Assembly: GCA_024372495.1 (NCBI GenBank) | Contig: CP099977.1 | Coordinates: 3,596,001 to 3,660,000, forward strand | Source of the DNA: Pseudarthrobacter sp. Fe7 | GTDB taxonomy: Bacteria > Actinomycetota > Actinomycetes > Actinomycetales > Micrococcaceae | Length of the DNA stretch: 64,000 nucleotides | Direction: 5' to 3' | In this document: piece by piece, positions 40,882 through 49,601 of the stretch | Numbering within the stretch: position 1 is the stretch's first letter | Layout of the letters: every line of letters begins with the position of its first letter | Program-made: the position numbers and the translations under genes | Notes under the pieces: model-generated | What the model was told of the DNA's origin: nothing | The model's input: only the letters and a program-made list of their open reading frames with translations | Databases searched by the model: none

Positions 40882-40955
40882 TAGGGCTACTCGGACTTGA
40901 ACCGAGGACCTTAGGATTATGAGTCCCGCGCTCTAACCAGCTGAGCTATAGCCCC
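40882..40955 (-). tRNA. tRNA with CAT anticodon (tRNA-Met, possibly tRNA-Ile2)
   Basis: 74 bases with a full cloverleaf. Acceptor GGGGCTA pairs with TAGCCCT, D-arm GCTC...GAGC, anticodon loop CTCATAA, T-arm CTCGG-TTCAAGT-CCGAG. CCA is not encoded directly. CAT can mean elongator Met or lysidine-modified Ile; the TAAT...GGTTCAAGTCC pattern slightly recalls Ile2, so the charge is left open. Confidence 0.9.
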
Positions 40956-41029
40956 CAAGCCCCGGGACCAGGTGTTCGAACGCCACGCTCCGGCAGGGCA
41001 AAAACACTCTAGCAAACCCGGGAAAGGGT

Positions 41030-42227
41030 TCAGACCACTTTGTCCTCGTAGGTGGCGCCGCGGTAGAGGTCCTCGAATGTCTGCAGCGTTCGCTGGATGC
41101 TGTGGGGTTCCACCATCTGCCGGCTTGCCCGGCCCATGGCGAGCCTGCCCCTCCTTGGGCGGCTCCAGGACCTGGGTGATCTTCTTGGCCAGGTCGTCGC
41201 TGTCGTTGGGCGTGAACAGGTAGCCGTTCTCGCCGTCCTGGACCAGGTGCGGCAGGGCCATGGCGTCGGCCAGGACCACGGGCGTGGAAGCGGACATCGC
41301 CTCCAAGGTCACCAGGGACTGCAGCTCCGCGGTTCCGGGCATGCAGAACAGGTCGGCCCGGATGTAGGCCGTCCTCAGCTCGTCGTCGCTGGCAAGGCCC
41401 AGGAACTTCACCCGGCTGGTGAGTCCAAGCCTGTGCACCAGGTCCTCGAGGGCCGAGCGCACTTCGCCGCCGCCCACGATCTCCAGGTGCACGTTCAGTT
41501 CCGGCGGCGTCTTGCCGACGGCCTCGATGAGCACGTCCACATGCTTTTCCTCCGCGAGGCGTCCCGCGAACAGGACGGTGGGGTGGGCATGCGGCTCGAT
41601 GTGCTCGCCGGGCTGCAGCTCATAGGCAGCGGAGTCGATGCCGTTGGAGAGCGGGAGCACCTTCCGAAGGAAGGCGTGTTCGTGCATGGCCCTGGCGGCC
41701 AGCGGCGTGGGCGTGGTCACCACGTCCGCCTGTCCCATGACCTTGCCCATGTCCTTCCAGGAGATCCGGCCAACGATGTCCTTGAACCACTGCGGGAACG
41801 GCAGGAAGGGGTTGAGGTTTTCGGGCATGAAGTGGTTGGTGGCAATAATGCGGACTCCGCGCTTCACGGCCTCGTAGAGCACGTGTTCGCCGATCATGTA
41901 ATGGCTCTGGATGTGCACTACGTCGGGCTTCAACCGGTCGAAGAGGAGGCTGATTTCCTTCTTGATTTCCCAAGGGAAGCAGAGGCGGAAGCTCTCGTGG
42001 GTGAACGCCTTGTGCGAGCGGAGCCGGTGCACCACTGCTTCATCCCGGACCTCCGTGAAGCTCTTGCCCTTGCTGTCACGGGACGCCAGGACGTGGACGT
42101 TGTGGCCCCGGGCAGTCATTCCCTTGGCCAGCCGGTAGCCAAACTGGGCGGCGCCGTTGACATCGGGCGGATATGTGTCCGCGGCGATCAGGATGGTAAG
42201 TGGACGCTGGTCGGCTGGCGTGGTCAT
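41030..42227 (-). CDS. Glycosyltransferase family 4, frameshifted
   Basis: About 398 residues when repaired. GT-B fold: N-terminal ADTYPPDVNGAAQFGYRLAK, DVVHIQSHYMIGEHVLYEA, and a nucleotide-sugar-binding C-terminal half with VLFAGRLAEEKHVDVLIEA and FCMPGTAELQSLVTLEAMSA (E-x7-E). The frame breaks at 41142-41146 (AGCCT for AGCT); repair gives PKEGQLAMGRASRQMVEPHS and an end at 41030. The family includes mannosyltransferases for phosphatidylinositol mannosides and glycolipids; acceptor unknown. Confidence 0.9.
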
Positions 42228-42339
42228 GGGGAGTACTCCTGATGGTCACGGTGCGGACAGCGTGGAACTGACAGCACGGTCGGCCGCTGGCGCACGGGCG
42301 CAGGGCTTCGTGGGATTGCTGGTTTCGGACGGGAATGGA

Positions 42340-43248
42340 CTAGTGGGACGGCCTTCCGGAGACCTTCCGCGCGTCCTTCTTGCGCTTGGTGACCTCCGGG
42401 TGGTGCCGGGAAAGGGCGATAACCCCAACGATAGCAAGGCAGGCGGCCGTTCCCATTGCAATGGCCATGACGGCATGGACGTCGGGGCGCAGTTCGCCCA
42501 GGATGAGGACGCCGATGGCAATGCCCACCATGGGGTCCACCACCGTCAGTCCGGCGATAACCAGGTCCGGCGGCCCCGTGGAGTACGCGCTCTGCACGAA
42601 CCAGGAGCCCAGTCCGCCGGCCGCGAGGATGGCCACCACGGAGTACCACTGGACGTTCAGCAGGAAGAGCCCGTTGGGGTCAAGGAGATGCTTACCGATG
42701 ATCCGTGTGAGGACCGCCACGAAGCCGAACAGGATGCCGGCGCCGAGGATATAGATGAACGCGTTCATCCGGTGCTTGAACGTCATTGCCAGCGTGCCGA
42801 ACAGTCCCACCGCCAGGGCCAGCAGCAGCACGATGGTGAGCTCGTCCTCCGGGCTGACGTGGTGGTTCTCCTGGGTAACGTTGACCGCGAGGAGGACGAA
42901 GAGCGCGGATCCGGTGACGCAGGCGCCGATGGAGACGGCAGTGGCACGGTTGATGGTCAGGTCCTGGTCCCTTGCATTAACCACCGTGGTGATCACCAGG
43001 GCAATGGCGCCGATGGGCTGGATCACCGTGAGCGGTGCGGAGACCAGGGCAACGGCGTTCATGGCCATGCCGGTGCACAGCAACAGGAGCCCGAACATCC
43101 ACCGGGGATTGCGCAGGAGCCGCAGGAAGCCGTTGGAGCTCAGGGCCAGGCCGCCGGTGTCAGCTTTGACGGCGCTGCCCTGGCGCTGGGCACCCAAGGC
43201 CAGGCAGAAGGCGCCAAGCACCGCCAGGCCGACGGCAAACCACACCAT
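42340..43248 (-). CDS. DMT/EamA-type permease
   Basis: 302 residues with about nine hydrophobic helices arranged as two repeats. GLLLLCTGMAMNAVALVSAP and VVDPMVGIAIGVLILGE suit the drug/metabolite or NIPA-like magnesium transporter superfamily. ATG 43248 shares bases with the stop of the phosphatidyltransferase gene. Substrate unknown. Confidence 0.8.
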   Translation of the reverse strand: MVWFAVGLAVLGAFCLALGAQRQGSAVKADTGGLALSSNGFLRLLRNPRWMFGLLLLCTGMAMNAVALVSAPLTVIQPIGAIALVITTVVNARDQDLTINRATAVSIGACVTGSALFVLLAVNVTQENHHVSPEDELTIVLLLALAVGLFGTLAMTFKHRMNAFIYILGAGILFGFVAVLTRIIGKHLLDPNGLFLLNVQWYSVVAILAAGGLGSWFVQSAYSTGPPDLVIAGLTVVDPMVGIAIGVLILGELRPDVHAVMAIAMGTAACLAIVGVIALSRHHPEVTKRKKDARKVSGRPSH

Positions 43249-43871
43249 CAGCCGTTCCCGCCGTCGTGCTGTTTCCGTTCCCTGCCCTTTCGCAGGATGG
43301 CCCAGAAGTAGTTGTAGGCGGCGATCCAGTGGCCAACCAGGCCCAGTCCCAGCACTACCCAGGCGGTGGTGAACAGTTGGTCGGAGAGGCCGGTGTCCAG
43401 GCGGGAGAGGACCAGCAGCGGGGTACCCAAAAGCAACAGCCCCGTCCGCACCTTGCCCACTCGGCTGACGGGCAGGTCCGGGTGGCCGTGGAAGAAGGTG
43501 AGCGTCAGGACCAGCAGGACGGCGTCGGGCACCACCAGCGCGGCCAGGTAGAGCCAGTGCACGACGCCGGCAATCACCAGGGTGAACGCCACAGCCAGCA
43601 GGGCAAGGCGGTCGGCGATGGGGTCCAGGACCCTGCCGAGCTTGGAGGCTTGGTCGAACCGGCGGGCGATATAGCCGTCAATCCAGTCCGTGCCCGCCAT
43701 GACAGCCAGGACGACTACGCCGGCACCGTACTCCTTTTGGGCCAGGACAAGCCAAACGAACAGCGGGACACCCATGAACCGCACCACGGTAAGCAGGTTG
43801 GGGAGGGTGGCCACGCGGTCATGGTCCACCTGGGGACGGCCGGGGCGGGCACCTGCACCAATGAACTTCAC
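43248..43871 (-). CDS. CDP-alcohol phosphatidyltransferase
   Basis: About 207 residues. TDWIDGYIARRFDQASKLGR followed by VLDPIADR is the CDP-OH-P signature (DG-x2-AR-x8-G-x3-D-x3-D). Four to six membrane helices. The family includes phosphatidylglycerophosphate and phosphatidylinositol synthases; which alcohol is used cannot be told. GTG 43871 has GGGGG upstream. A downstream overlap links it to the DMT permease. Confidence 0.9.
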   Translation of the reverse strand: MKFIGAGARPGRPQVDHDRVATLPNLLTVVRFMGVPLFVWLVLAQKEYGAGVVVLAVMAGTDWIDGYIARRFDQASKLGRVLDPIADRLALLAVAFTLVIAGVVHWLYLAALVVPDAVLLVLTLTFFHGHPDLPVSRVGKVRTGLLLLGTPLLVLSRLDTGLSDQLFTTAWVVLGLGLVGHWIAAYNYFWAILRKGRERKQHDGGNG

Positions 43872-43953
43872 CCGTCCCCCTTCCTTCCTGCTGCGCCGGA
43901 GCGCAGTGTTCAGTGATTCATTGTGGTGCCGGGCACTGCTTGTGGAGCAGCAG

Positions 43954-44807
43954 CTAGTTGGAACGGAACAGCCTGCGCAGGAGGACCACCAGGACGGTTC
44001 CGGCGGCAGCAAAGGCGGCCAACGGCTTCCAGCGCCTGGGCAGGTCAGCGGAACCGGACAAGGCTGCAAGCCTCTGCCCCGCCGCGTCCAGGCCGCGCTG
44101 GGCCAGTACCTGGCTTTCGCGGGCCTTGACCTGGGCGGCTGCCAGCACGTACCGGGCCTGGGTCTTGACGTCCAGGCTCGGTGCCGAGTTCATCCCGGAC
44201 CTCGGTGAGGTGGTGGCGGCGCTGGCTCAGGCGGCGCACCAGCCTCCGGTTCGGACGCGTGCGGGAATTCCTGGTCGTGCTGGGCGGCCTTGGCTTCCTT
44301 CTCGGCCTTTGCCTTGGCAGCTGCCTCGGCCTTGGCAGCCTTCGCTGCCTTCGCCTCCGGACTCTGCGGATCCAGGATGGCCGGGTTGAAGGTGGACCCT
44401 TCCCGGGCAACCCCGATATCGTGCCTGATGCCACGGATGGTTTCCTCCGGCATCAGCGGCATGGCCTTCTTGAACCTCGCCAGGCCAACCAGGCCACCGA
44501 TGAGGGCTATCAGCAGGAAAGCCGCGGAGACCAGCAGGGCCGCCAGCCAGGCGGGCATGATGGTGGCCAGCCCCATGATGGCCGCGACGATCAGGCCAAC
44601 CACCAGGAACGCAAGGAAGAGCAGGGCCACGGCGAAGAAGGCCGCGGCCACCCCCACCTGGATTCCCTTGCGCTTGAGTTCAATCTTGGCGAAGGCGATC
44701 TCGTCGTTGAGCTGGCGGGGCGCCAACCGGAAAAGGAGCCTTGCCGTCCCGGGCAGCGCAGTGATACGCAATCCCGGGCTGGTACGCCCGCTGTGACGTC
44801 CACTCAT
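43954..44807 (-). CDS. Phage-holin-family-like membrane protein with DUF3618-like tail, two frame breaks
   Basis: About 283 residues if repaired. N-terminal part: IELKRKGIQVGVAAAFFAVA and two to three helices typical of the actinobacterial holin-superfamily (PF07332-like) membrane proteins. An Ala/Lys-rich linker follows. The tail reads LVRRLSQRRHHLTEVRDELG TELDVKTQARYVLAAAQVKA and ends in a helix, LAAFAAAGTVLVVLLRRLF, like DUF3618. Joining the frames needs two AGCT-type repairs (44241-44245 and 44174-44178), and the length then divides by three. The alternative is two genes: 44190-44807 with a natural Pro-rich end, and 43954-44193. Confidence 0.65.
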
Positions 44808-44985
44808 CGGTTCCGCCTTACTGGTTTATGGGTCGATACTGCTTCCGTTTACCGCGGAAATGTGCAGCCGCACAGTCCACGCCACCAAAACTACCATTCA
44901 GTTCAGGGCGAACTTGGGGGCTGGCCGGACGGCGCGGCCTACAACGCTGCAAAAACCGCCATGCGCGGGCCTAGGATTGTTGTCC

Positions 44986-46155
44986 GTGACCAATCCCCCC
45001 AATCCGGGCGACCTGTTGACCCGCCGCCGGAAGCTGCTGTACATCCTCCTCCTGGGCGCCCTGACGGCCCTCGGCCCGTTTACCATCGACCTTTACCTGC
45101 CCGCCTTTCCGGCGCTTGAAGCAAGCTTGGGGGTGACCGAGGCCCGGGTACAGCTCACGCTGGCAGGGACCACGGTTGGTTTCGCGTTCGGGCAGCTCAT
45201 GGTAGGCCCCTTCAGCGACAAGTTCGGCCGCCGGACGCCCCTGATCCTGGCAACAGCCCTGCACATCGCAGCATCGCTGGGGGCTGCAATCTCCACGGAC
45301 ATCACCACACTGGGAATCTTCCGCGTGCTGATGGGCGTGGGCGCGGCGGGCGGCGGCGTGGTGGCCATGGCCATGGTGCGTGACCTGTTTTCCGGGTATG
45401 CCATGGTGCGGATGTTCTCCCGGATGTCCCTGGTTAACGGGCTGGCTCCCATCCTTGCCCCGGTCATCGGCTCACAGCTGCTCCTGGTAATGCCGTGGCC
45501 GGGCATCTTCGTGTTCCTGGCCACGTACGGGACATTGGTGATCGTGGCCGCCCTGCTCCTGGTCCGCGAAACACTCCCGCCGGAGAAGCGGGGCCGGAGC
45601 GGGATGACAGCCAGGCAACGCTACAAGGCGCTGTTCACCGACCGGGTCTTCGTTGGCCTGCTCATGGTGGCGGGCTTCAATTTCGGCGGCCTCTTCACCT
45701 ACCTCTCGGCCTCGCCCTTCCTCTTCCAGGACGTGTTCGGATTTTCCGCCCAGCAGTACGGGCTGCTCTTCGGCATCAACTCCCTGGGCATCGTGGCCGG
45801 CGTGCAGACCAGTTCGCGGCTGATCAGGATTGTGCCGCCGCAATGGATCCTTGCCGGGGCCACGGCCTGGATGTTCCTGATGGCCCTGCTGATCGTGGTT
45901 TTCGACCGGGCGGGCCTGGGCCTGTGGGGTGTGATGGTCCCGCTTTGGTTCTACATCATGGGCACCGGCTTCATGTTCCCCTGCGTCCAGGTGCTCGCCC
46001 TGGCCGGGCACGCGGCGCAGGCGGGCACGGCGGCGTCGCTGCTGGGCGCGGCGACATTCCTTATGGCCGGCCTCATCTCCCCCGTGGTGGGCTGGCTCGG
46101 CATCAGCAGCGCAGCGCCCATGGGAGCCGTGCAGGCGGCGTGCATCCTGCTGTAG
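44986..46155 (+). CDS. Bcr/CflA-type MFS drug transporter, in-frame stop near the end
   Basis: About 389 residues to the stop; 12 hydrophobic helices. FTIDLYLPAFPALEASLGVT, FGQLMVGPFSDKFGRRTPL and SGITGMARQRY-like RSGMTARQRYKALFTD fit the Bcr/CflA drug-resistance group. TAG at 46153-46155 ends the frame inside the last helix; without it the frame would go on as IGALWLVVRPRTVPSIH to TGA 46207-46209, a natural family end. CAG to TAG would explain it. A true truncation or a one-base error are both possible. GTG 44986 is the likely start. Confidence 0.85.
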   Translation: MTNPPNPGDLLTRRRKLLYILLLGALTALGPFTIDLYLPAFPALEASLGVTEARVQLTLAGTTVGFAFGQLMVGPFSDKFGRRTPLILATALHIAASLGAAISTDITTLGIFRVLMGVGAAGGGVVAMAMVRDLFSGYAMVRMFSRMSLVNGLAPILAPVIGSQLLLVMPWPGIFVFLATYGTLVIVAALLLVRETLPPEKRGRSGMTARQRYKALFTDRVFVGLLMVAGFNFGGLFTYLSASPFLFQDVFGFSAQQYGLLFGINSLGIVAGVQTSSRLIRIVPPQWILAGATAWMFLMALLIVVFDRAGLGLWGVMVPLWFYIMGTGFMFPCVQVLALAGHAAQAGTAASLLGAATFLMAGLISPVVGWLGISSAAPMGAVQAACILL

Positions 46156-46289
46156 ATCGGAGCGCTTTGGCTGGTGGTCCGGCCGCGCACGGTACCCTCG
46201 ATCCACTGAAGGCCGCCAATCCCCGCCGCCCTGCCAATCCCACCGCTCCAGCCAGCGGCCACCGTCCACCCCTCTCCGAAAGGCAGCCC

Positions 46290-46469
46290 GTGAGCCGCAA
46301 ACCGCACCGCAACGGAAGGGGACTGTTCCTGGGGGCGGTGCTTGGCGCCGTCGTCGGCCATTTTGCCGGCCGTGCCCTCGGCAACCCCACCATGGGCATC
46401 ATCCTTGGGGTGTTGGCAGGCGCCGCTCTCCTGTACCGGGTGAATCCGGGGTCCCGCGGCCGCCGCTAG
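46290..46469 (+). CDS. Small glycine-rich membrane protein
   Basis: About 59 residues: a basic start (SRKPHRNGRG), then FLGAVLGAVVGHFAGRALG and TMGIILGVLAGAALLYRV, two helices with glycine-zipper spacing. GTG 46290 has AAAGG six bases upstream. No named family recognised. Confidence 0.65.
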   Translation: MSRKPHRNGRGLFLGAVLGAVVGHFAGRALGNPTMGIILGVLAGAALLYRVNPGSRGRR

Positions 46470-46543
46470 CCGCCGTGCATTCAACGGCGGGGCCGGTGCG
46501 GCTTTCCCTGCCGCCGGGCTCCCTCGCGCGATAAAATGATGCC

Positions 46544-46951
46544 GTGCCCAACTGGCAGAACCATCCGCCACTTCCGGCCACATGGCAACGGTGCGACGCC
46601 CGGATCCTGCCACTGTGGTGGGAGCGGCTGTGCGCGCAGGCCGGGCAGCAGTCGGCGGCTCTCTACGCTGCGGGGCTCTTCACCGAAGACCGGCGGCGAC
46701 CCATCGCCCAATGGTTCAATCCCGCTTTCAATGCTGCCCTGCTGGTGGCGCCGGAAACGTCGCCGGAGTGGCCTGTGCAGCGCTTCGGAATCTTTTACGC
46801 TCCACCGGACACAGGCTTTGTGAGGATCCACTCGGCGCCGCACGAATGGAATCCGCGCGAGCCCCGCAGGTCCCCCACGGAGAATGAGGCCTTCCAGGCG
46901 GCCATCGCGGAGGCCGAAAGGTTCCTCCAAGTGGAAATGGATTTCGTCTAG
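46544..46951 (+). CDS. Conserved-looking protein of unknown function
   Basis: 135 residues, soluble, rich in Trp and Pro: PNWQNHPPLPATWQRCDARI and WNPREPRRSPTENEAFQAAI. No signal, membrane helix or motif that I recognise. GTG 46544 is the likely start. Codon use fits its neighbours. A strong terminator follows. Confidence 0.65.
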   Translation: MPNWQNHPPLPATWQRCDARILPLWWERLCAQAGQQSAALYAAGLFTEDRRRPIAQWFNPAFNAALLVAPETSPEWPVQRFGIFYAPPDTGFVRIHSAPHEWNPREPRRSPTENEAFQAAIAEAERFLQVEMDFV

Positions 46952-46976
46952 CCTGTTGCCTGACCCCCGCGGAAGG

Positions 46977-47016
46977 AAAAATCCCCGTTCCTCCATGCGG
47001 AGGAACGGGGATTTTT
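46977..47016. terminator. Bidirectional terminator
   Basis: Perfect 18-base arms, AAAAATCCCCGTTCCTCC and its complement, with loop ATGC. Runs of A and T at the two ends allow function in both directions: for the gene ending at 46951 and for the tRNA-Asn gene on the other strand. Confidence 0.9.
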
Positions 47017-47023
47017 CGTTGCG

Positions 47024-47096
47024 CTCCTCCTGCTGGACTTGAACCAGCAACCCTTCGATTAACAGTCGAATGCTCTGCCAATTGAGCTAAGGAGGA
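47024..47096 (-). tRNA. tRNA-Asn (GTT), copy 1
   Basis: 73 bases. Acceptor TCCTCCT pairs with AGGAGGA, D-arm GCTC...GAGC, anticodon loop CTGTTAA (anticodon GTT), T-arm GCTGG-TTCAAGT-CCAGC, discriminator G. Same sequence as copy 2. Confidence 0.97.
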
Positions 47097-47184
47097 ATGA
47101 AGCAGGTATGACATTAGCAAAGGATTCCGGCCCATGGGAAATCGGCGGTTTTCCGGGGCTAACCGGCCCTCCCAGGGAAACAAC

Positions 47185-47215
47185 AATCCCCGTTCCGGAG
47201 GCCGGAACGGGGATT
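47185..47215 (-). terminator. Terminator of tRNA-Asn copy 2
   Basis: Arms AATCCCCGTTCCGG and its complement (14 bases) with loop AGG, six bases after the tRNA 3' end. The core AATCCCCGTTCC matches the terminator after copy 1. Confidence 0.8.
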
Positions 47216-47220
47216 GGAAG

Positions 47221-47293
47221 CTCCTCCTGCTGGACTTGAACCAGCAACCCTTCGATTAACAGTCGAATGCTCTGCCAATTGAGCTAAGGAGGA
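47221..47293 (-). tRNA. tRNA-Asn (GTT), copy 2
   Basis: 73 bases, identical to copy 1 throughout: CTGTTAA anticodon loop, complete cloverleaf. The two copies are 197 bases apart and each has its own hairpin terminator, pointing to a tandem duplication. Confidence 0.97.
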
Positions 47294-47387
47294 ATGAAGC
47301 GGGTCTTAGCCTAGCAAACACTTGCCGCTGGAACGAAATCGCGCAGCTGTGGGCTGGCCCACCCGGGACCGGTGGACTTGGCCCCGC

Positions 47388-49311
47388 CTACGACTCCGCC
47401 CGCAGCGCCCGGCGTTCCATCTCCAGCATCATCAGTTCGCGGTTGAGCCGCTGGTACGCCGCCGGGTCCGCCGCGGCGTCGAGGCGCTGCAGCTGGCCCA
47501 TCTTGTCCGCCTTGACCCGGGTGATCTGGAGCTCGAAAAGCCGCGACAGGATATCCCGGCAGTACTTCACCACGGCTTCCTCCGTATGGGCCGGCAGCGG
47601 CACCACCGCGAGCCTCCGAGACCAGGGGCCGGAGGGGCTCCGGAACCTCGTGCATGACCTGCTCCACCCAGCGCACCGGATCGACTGTCAATCCGGGGCC
47701 CGCGGCGCGCATGGCGTCGTGGACGGCCTGGAAGGCCGGGATGGCAAACCCCGCAGTGGCAAAGCGGTCCCAGACACCACCGGCGAGCAGGGAAGGCTGC
47801 TGCAGTGCCACTTCCAGCGCCTGCCGCTCCATGGAGGCCACGGGATCGCGGGGGTCGGGCCGGTGGAAGGAGGGGACAACGCCCGACGACGGCCCGGCAG
47901 CCACGCCGGGTCCGCCGGCTTGGCCGCCTGGCTGCGGCTGGCCCGGAGCCGGGGACCGTCCCGGTTCGCCGCGTTTTCCGGCGTTCTTCACTTCTGCGGT
48001 GACCATGCGCAGGACCTCATTGGGGTCCGGCATGCCCAACCAGCCGGTCAGGGCCTGGCAGTAGCCCGTCCGGGTGGAGGCATCGCGGATGGCCGCCACC
48101 ACCGGAACCGACGCCTTGAGGCCCTGGACGCGGCCCTCAACAGTGTCCAGGTTGAACTGCTTCAGCGTGCTGCGGATGGCAAACTCGAACAGCGGCCGCC
48201 GCGACTGGATAAGGGCATGCACCGCTTCGTCCCCGCGGCTGAGGCGCAGGTCGCAGGGATCCGCGCCCGTGGGTTCCACGGCCACGTAGGTCTGGGCGGT
48301 GAAGCGCTGGTCCTCTTCGAAGGCCCGCAGGGCGGCTTTCTGGCCGGCGGCGTCGCCGTCGAAGGTGAACACCACTTCTCCCCCGGTGCCGTCATCGGAC
48401 AAAAGCCGGCGGGCGATCTTGATGTGCTCGGTGCCGAACGCCGTGCCGCAGGTAGCCACCGCCGTCGTGATCCCTGCAAGGTGGCAGGCCATCACGTCGG
48501 TGTAGCCCTCCACCACCACCAGTTGCCTGTCCTTGGCGATACTCTTCTTGGCGAGGTCGATGCCGTACAGGACCTGGGACTTTTTGTAGAGGGTGGTCTC
48601 CGGAGTGTTGAGGTACTTGGGTCCTTGGTCGTCCTCGTACAGCTTGCGGGCGCCGAAGCCAATGGTGTCGCCGGCCATGTCCTTGATGGGCCAGATGAGG
48701 CGGCCACGGAAACGGTCGTAAATGCCGCGGTTGCCCTCGCTGAACATCCCGGTGAGTTTGAGCTCGGCGTCAGTGAAGCCGCGGCCGCGAAGATGCTTCA
48801 GGAGGGCATCCCAGCCCTGGGGCGCGTAGCCGCAGCCAAAGTGTTCTGCAGCCGCCCGGTCAAAGCCGCGGCCGAACAGGAAGTTGCGGGCCGTGGCGGC
48901 GCCGGGCGTGAGCATCTGGGCACGGAAGAATTCGTCCGCGATCTTGTGGGCATCCAGCAGCCGCTGGCGGCGGCCCACTTCCTCGCGGTTGGGGCCGGTT
49001 CCGCCATCCTCGTAGCGGAGTTCGTAACCGATCCTGGAGGCGAGCTTTTCCACCGCTTCCTGGAAGGAGCTGTGGTCCTGCTTCTGGACGAAGGCGATGA
49101 CATCGCCGTCCTCGCCGCAGCCGAAGCAGTGGTAGCGGCCCACCTGGGGACGGACGGTGAAGGACGGCGAGCGCTCATCGTGGAAGGGGCACAGGCCCTT
49201 GAAGGTTCCCAACCCCGCGCCCTTGAGCGTGACGTAGCCGTCAACCACTTCCTTGATGTCCGTGCGCTGGCGTACTTCGTCAATATCTTCACGTTTAATC
49301 AGCCCAGCCAC
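47388..49311 (-). CDS. dnaG: DNA primase, frameshifted
   Basis: Makes RNA primers at the replication fork. About 640 residues when repaired. N-terminal CHC2 zinc finger (LCPFHDERSPSFTV ... YHCFGCGEDGDVI), then the RNA-polymerase domain and TOPRIM (VVEGYTDVMACHLAG and FDGDAAGQKAALRA). A long Pro/Gly-rich linker (about 445-495) leads to the helicase-binding domain. The frame breaks at 47611-47615 (AGCCT for AGCT); repair gives PLRPLVSELAVVPLPAHTEE. dgt, common near dnaG in actinobacteria, is 3.6 kb upstream. Confidence 0.95.
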
Positions 49312-49367
49312 ACAGCAATCTTAGTGTCACCGGCCGGCTTCAACGGCCAGGCACCGGCTTTGCCGGG

Positions 49368-49601
49368 TTACTGCACCTTCCGCTCGTGCAGGCTCAGGGC
49401 CAGCTTGGGGCAAAGGACGACGGCTTCCTGCGCGGCTTCCAGGTCGGCATCGCGCAGGGGGACATCCGTCCGTTCGCGGCCGGCCTTCCCGCGCGCCACG
49501 GGGTACCCCCAGTCGTCCCGGTCCAGCACCCCCGGCAGCAGTTCGGCGCACAGGCCGCGTCCGTCGCAGCTGGTCCAGTCGATGTGCAGTTGCGTTTTCA
49601 T
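49368..49601 (-). CDS. Ferredoxin
   Basis: 77 residues. Cysteines in SCDGRGLC and near the end in LCPKLALS suggest a single-cluster ferredoxin, probably [3Fe-4S] or a reduced [4Fe-4S] type, since one cysteine of the usual CxxCxxC is absent. It overlaps the NuoF-like gene (ATGA) and probably passes electrons to or from it. Confidence 0.82.
   Translation of the reverse strand: MKTQLHIDWTSCDGRGLCAELLPGVLDRDDWGYPVARGKAGRERTDVPLRDADLEAAQEAVVLCPKLALSLHERKVQ

Noticed and set aside
43954..44807. Phage remnant, from the holin-like protein
   Set aside because: This protein family is a common chromosomal gene in actinobacteria, and no other phage genes are nearby.
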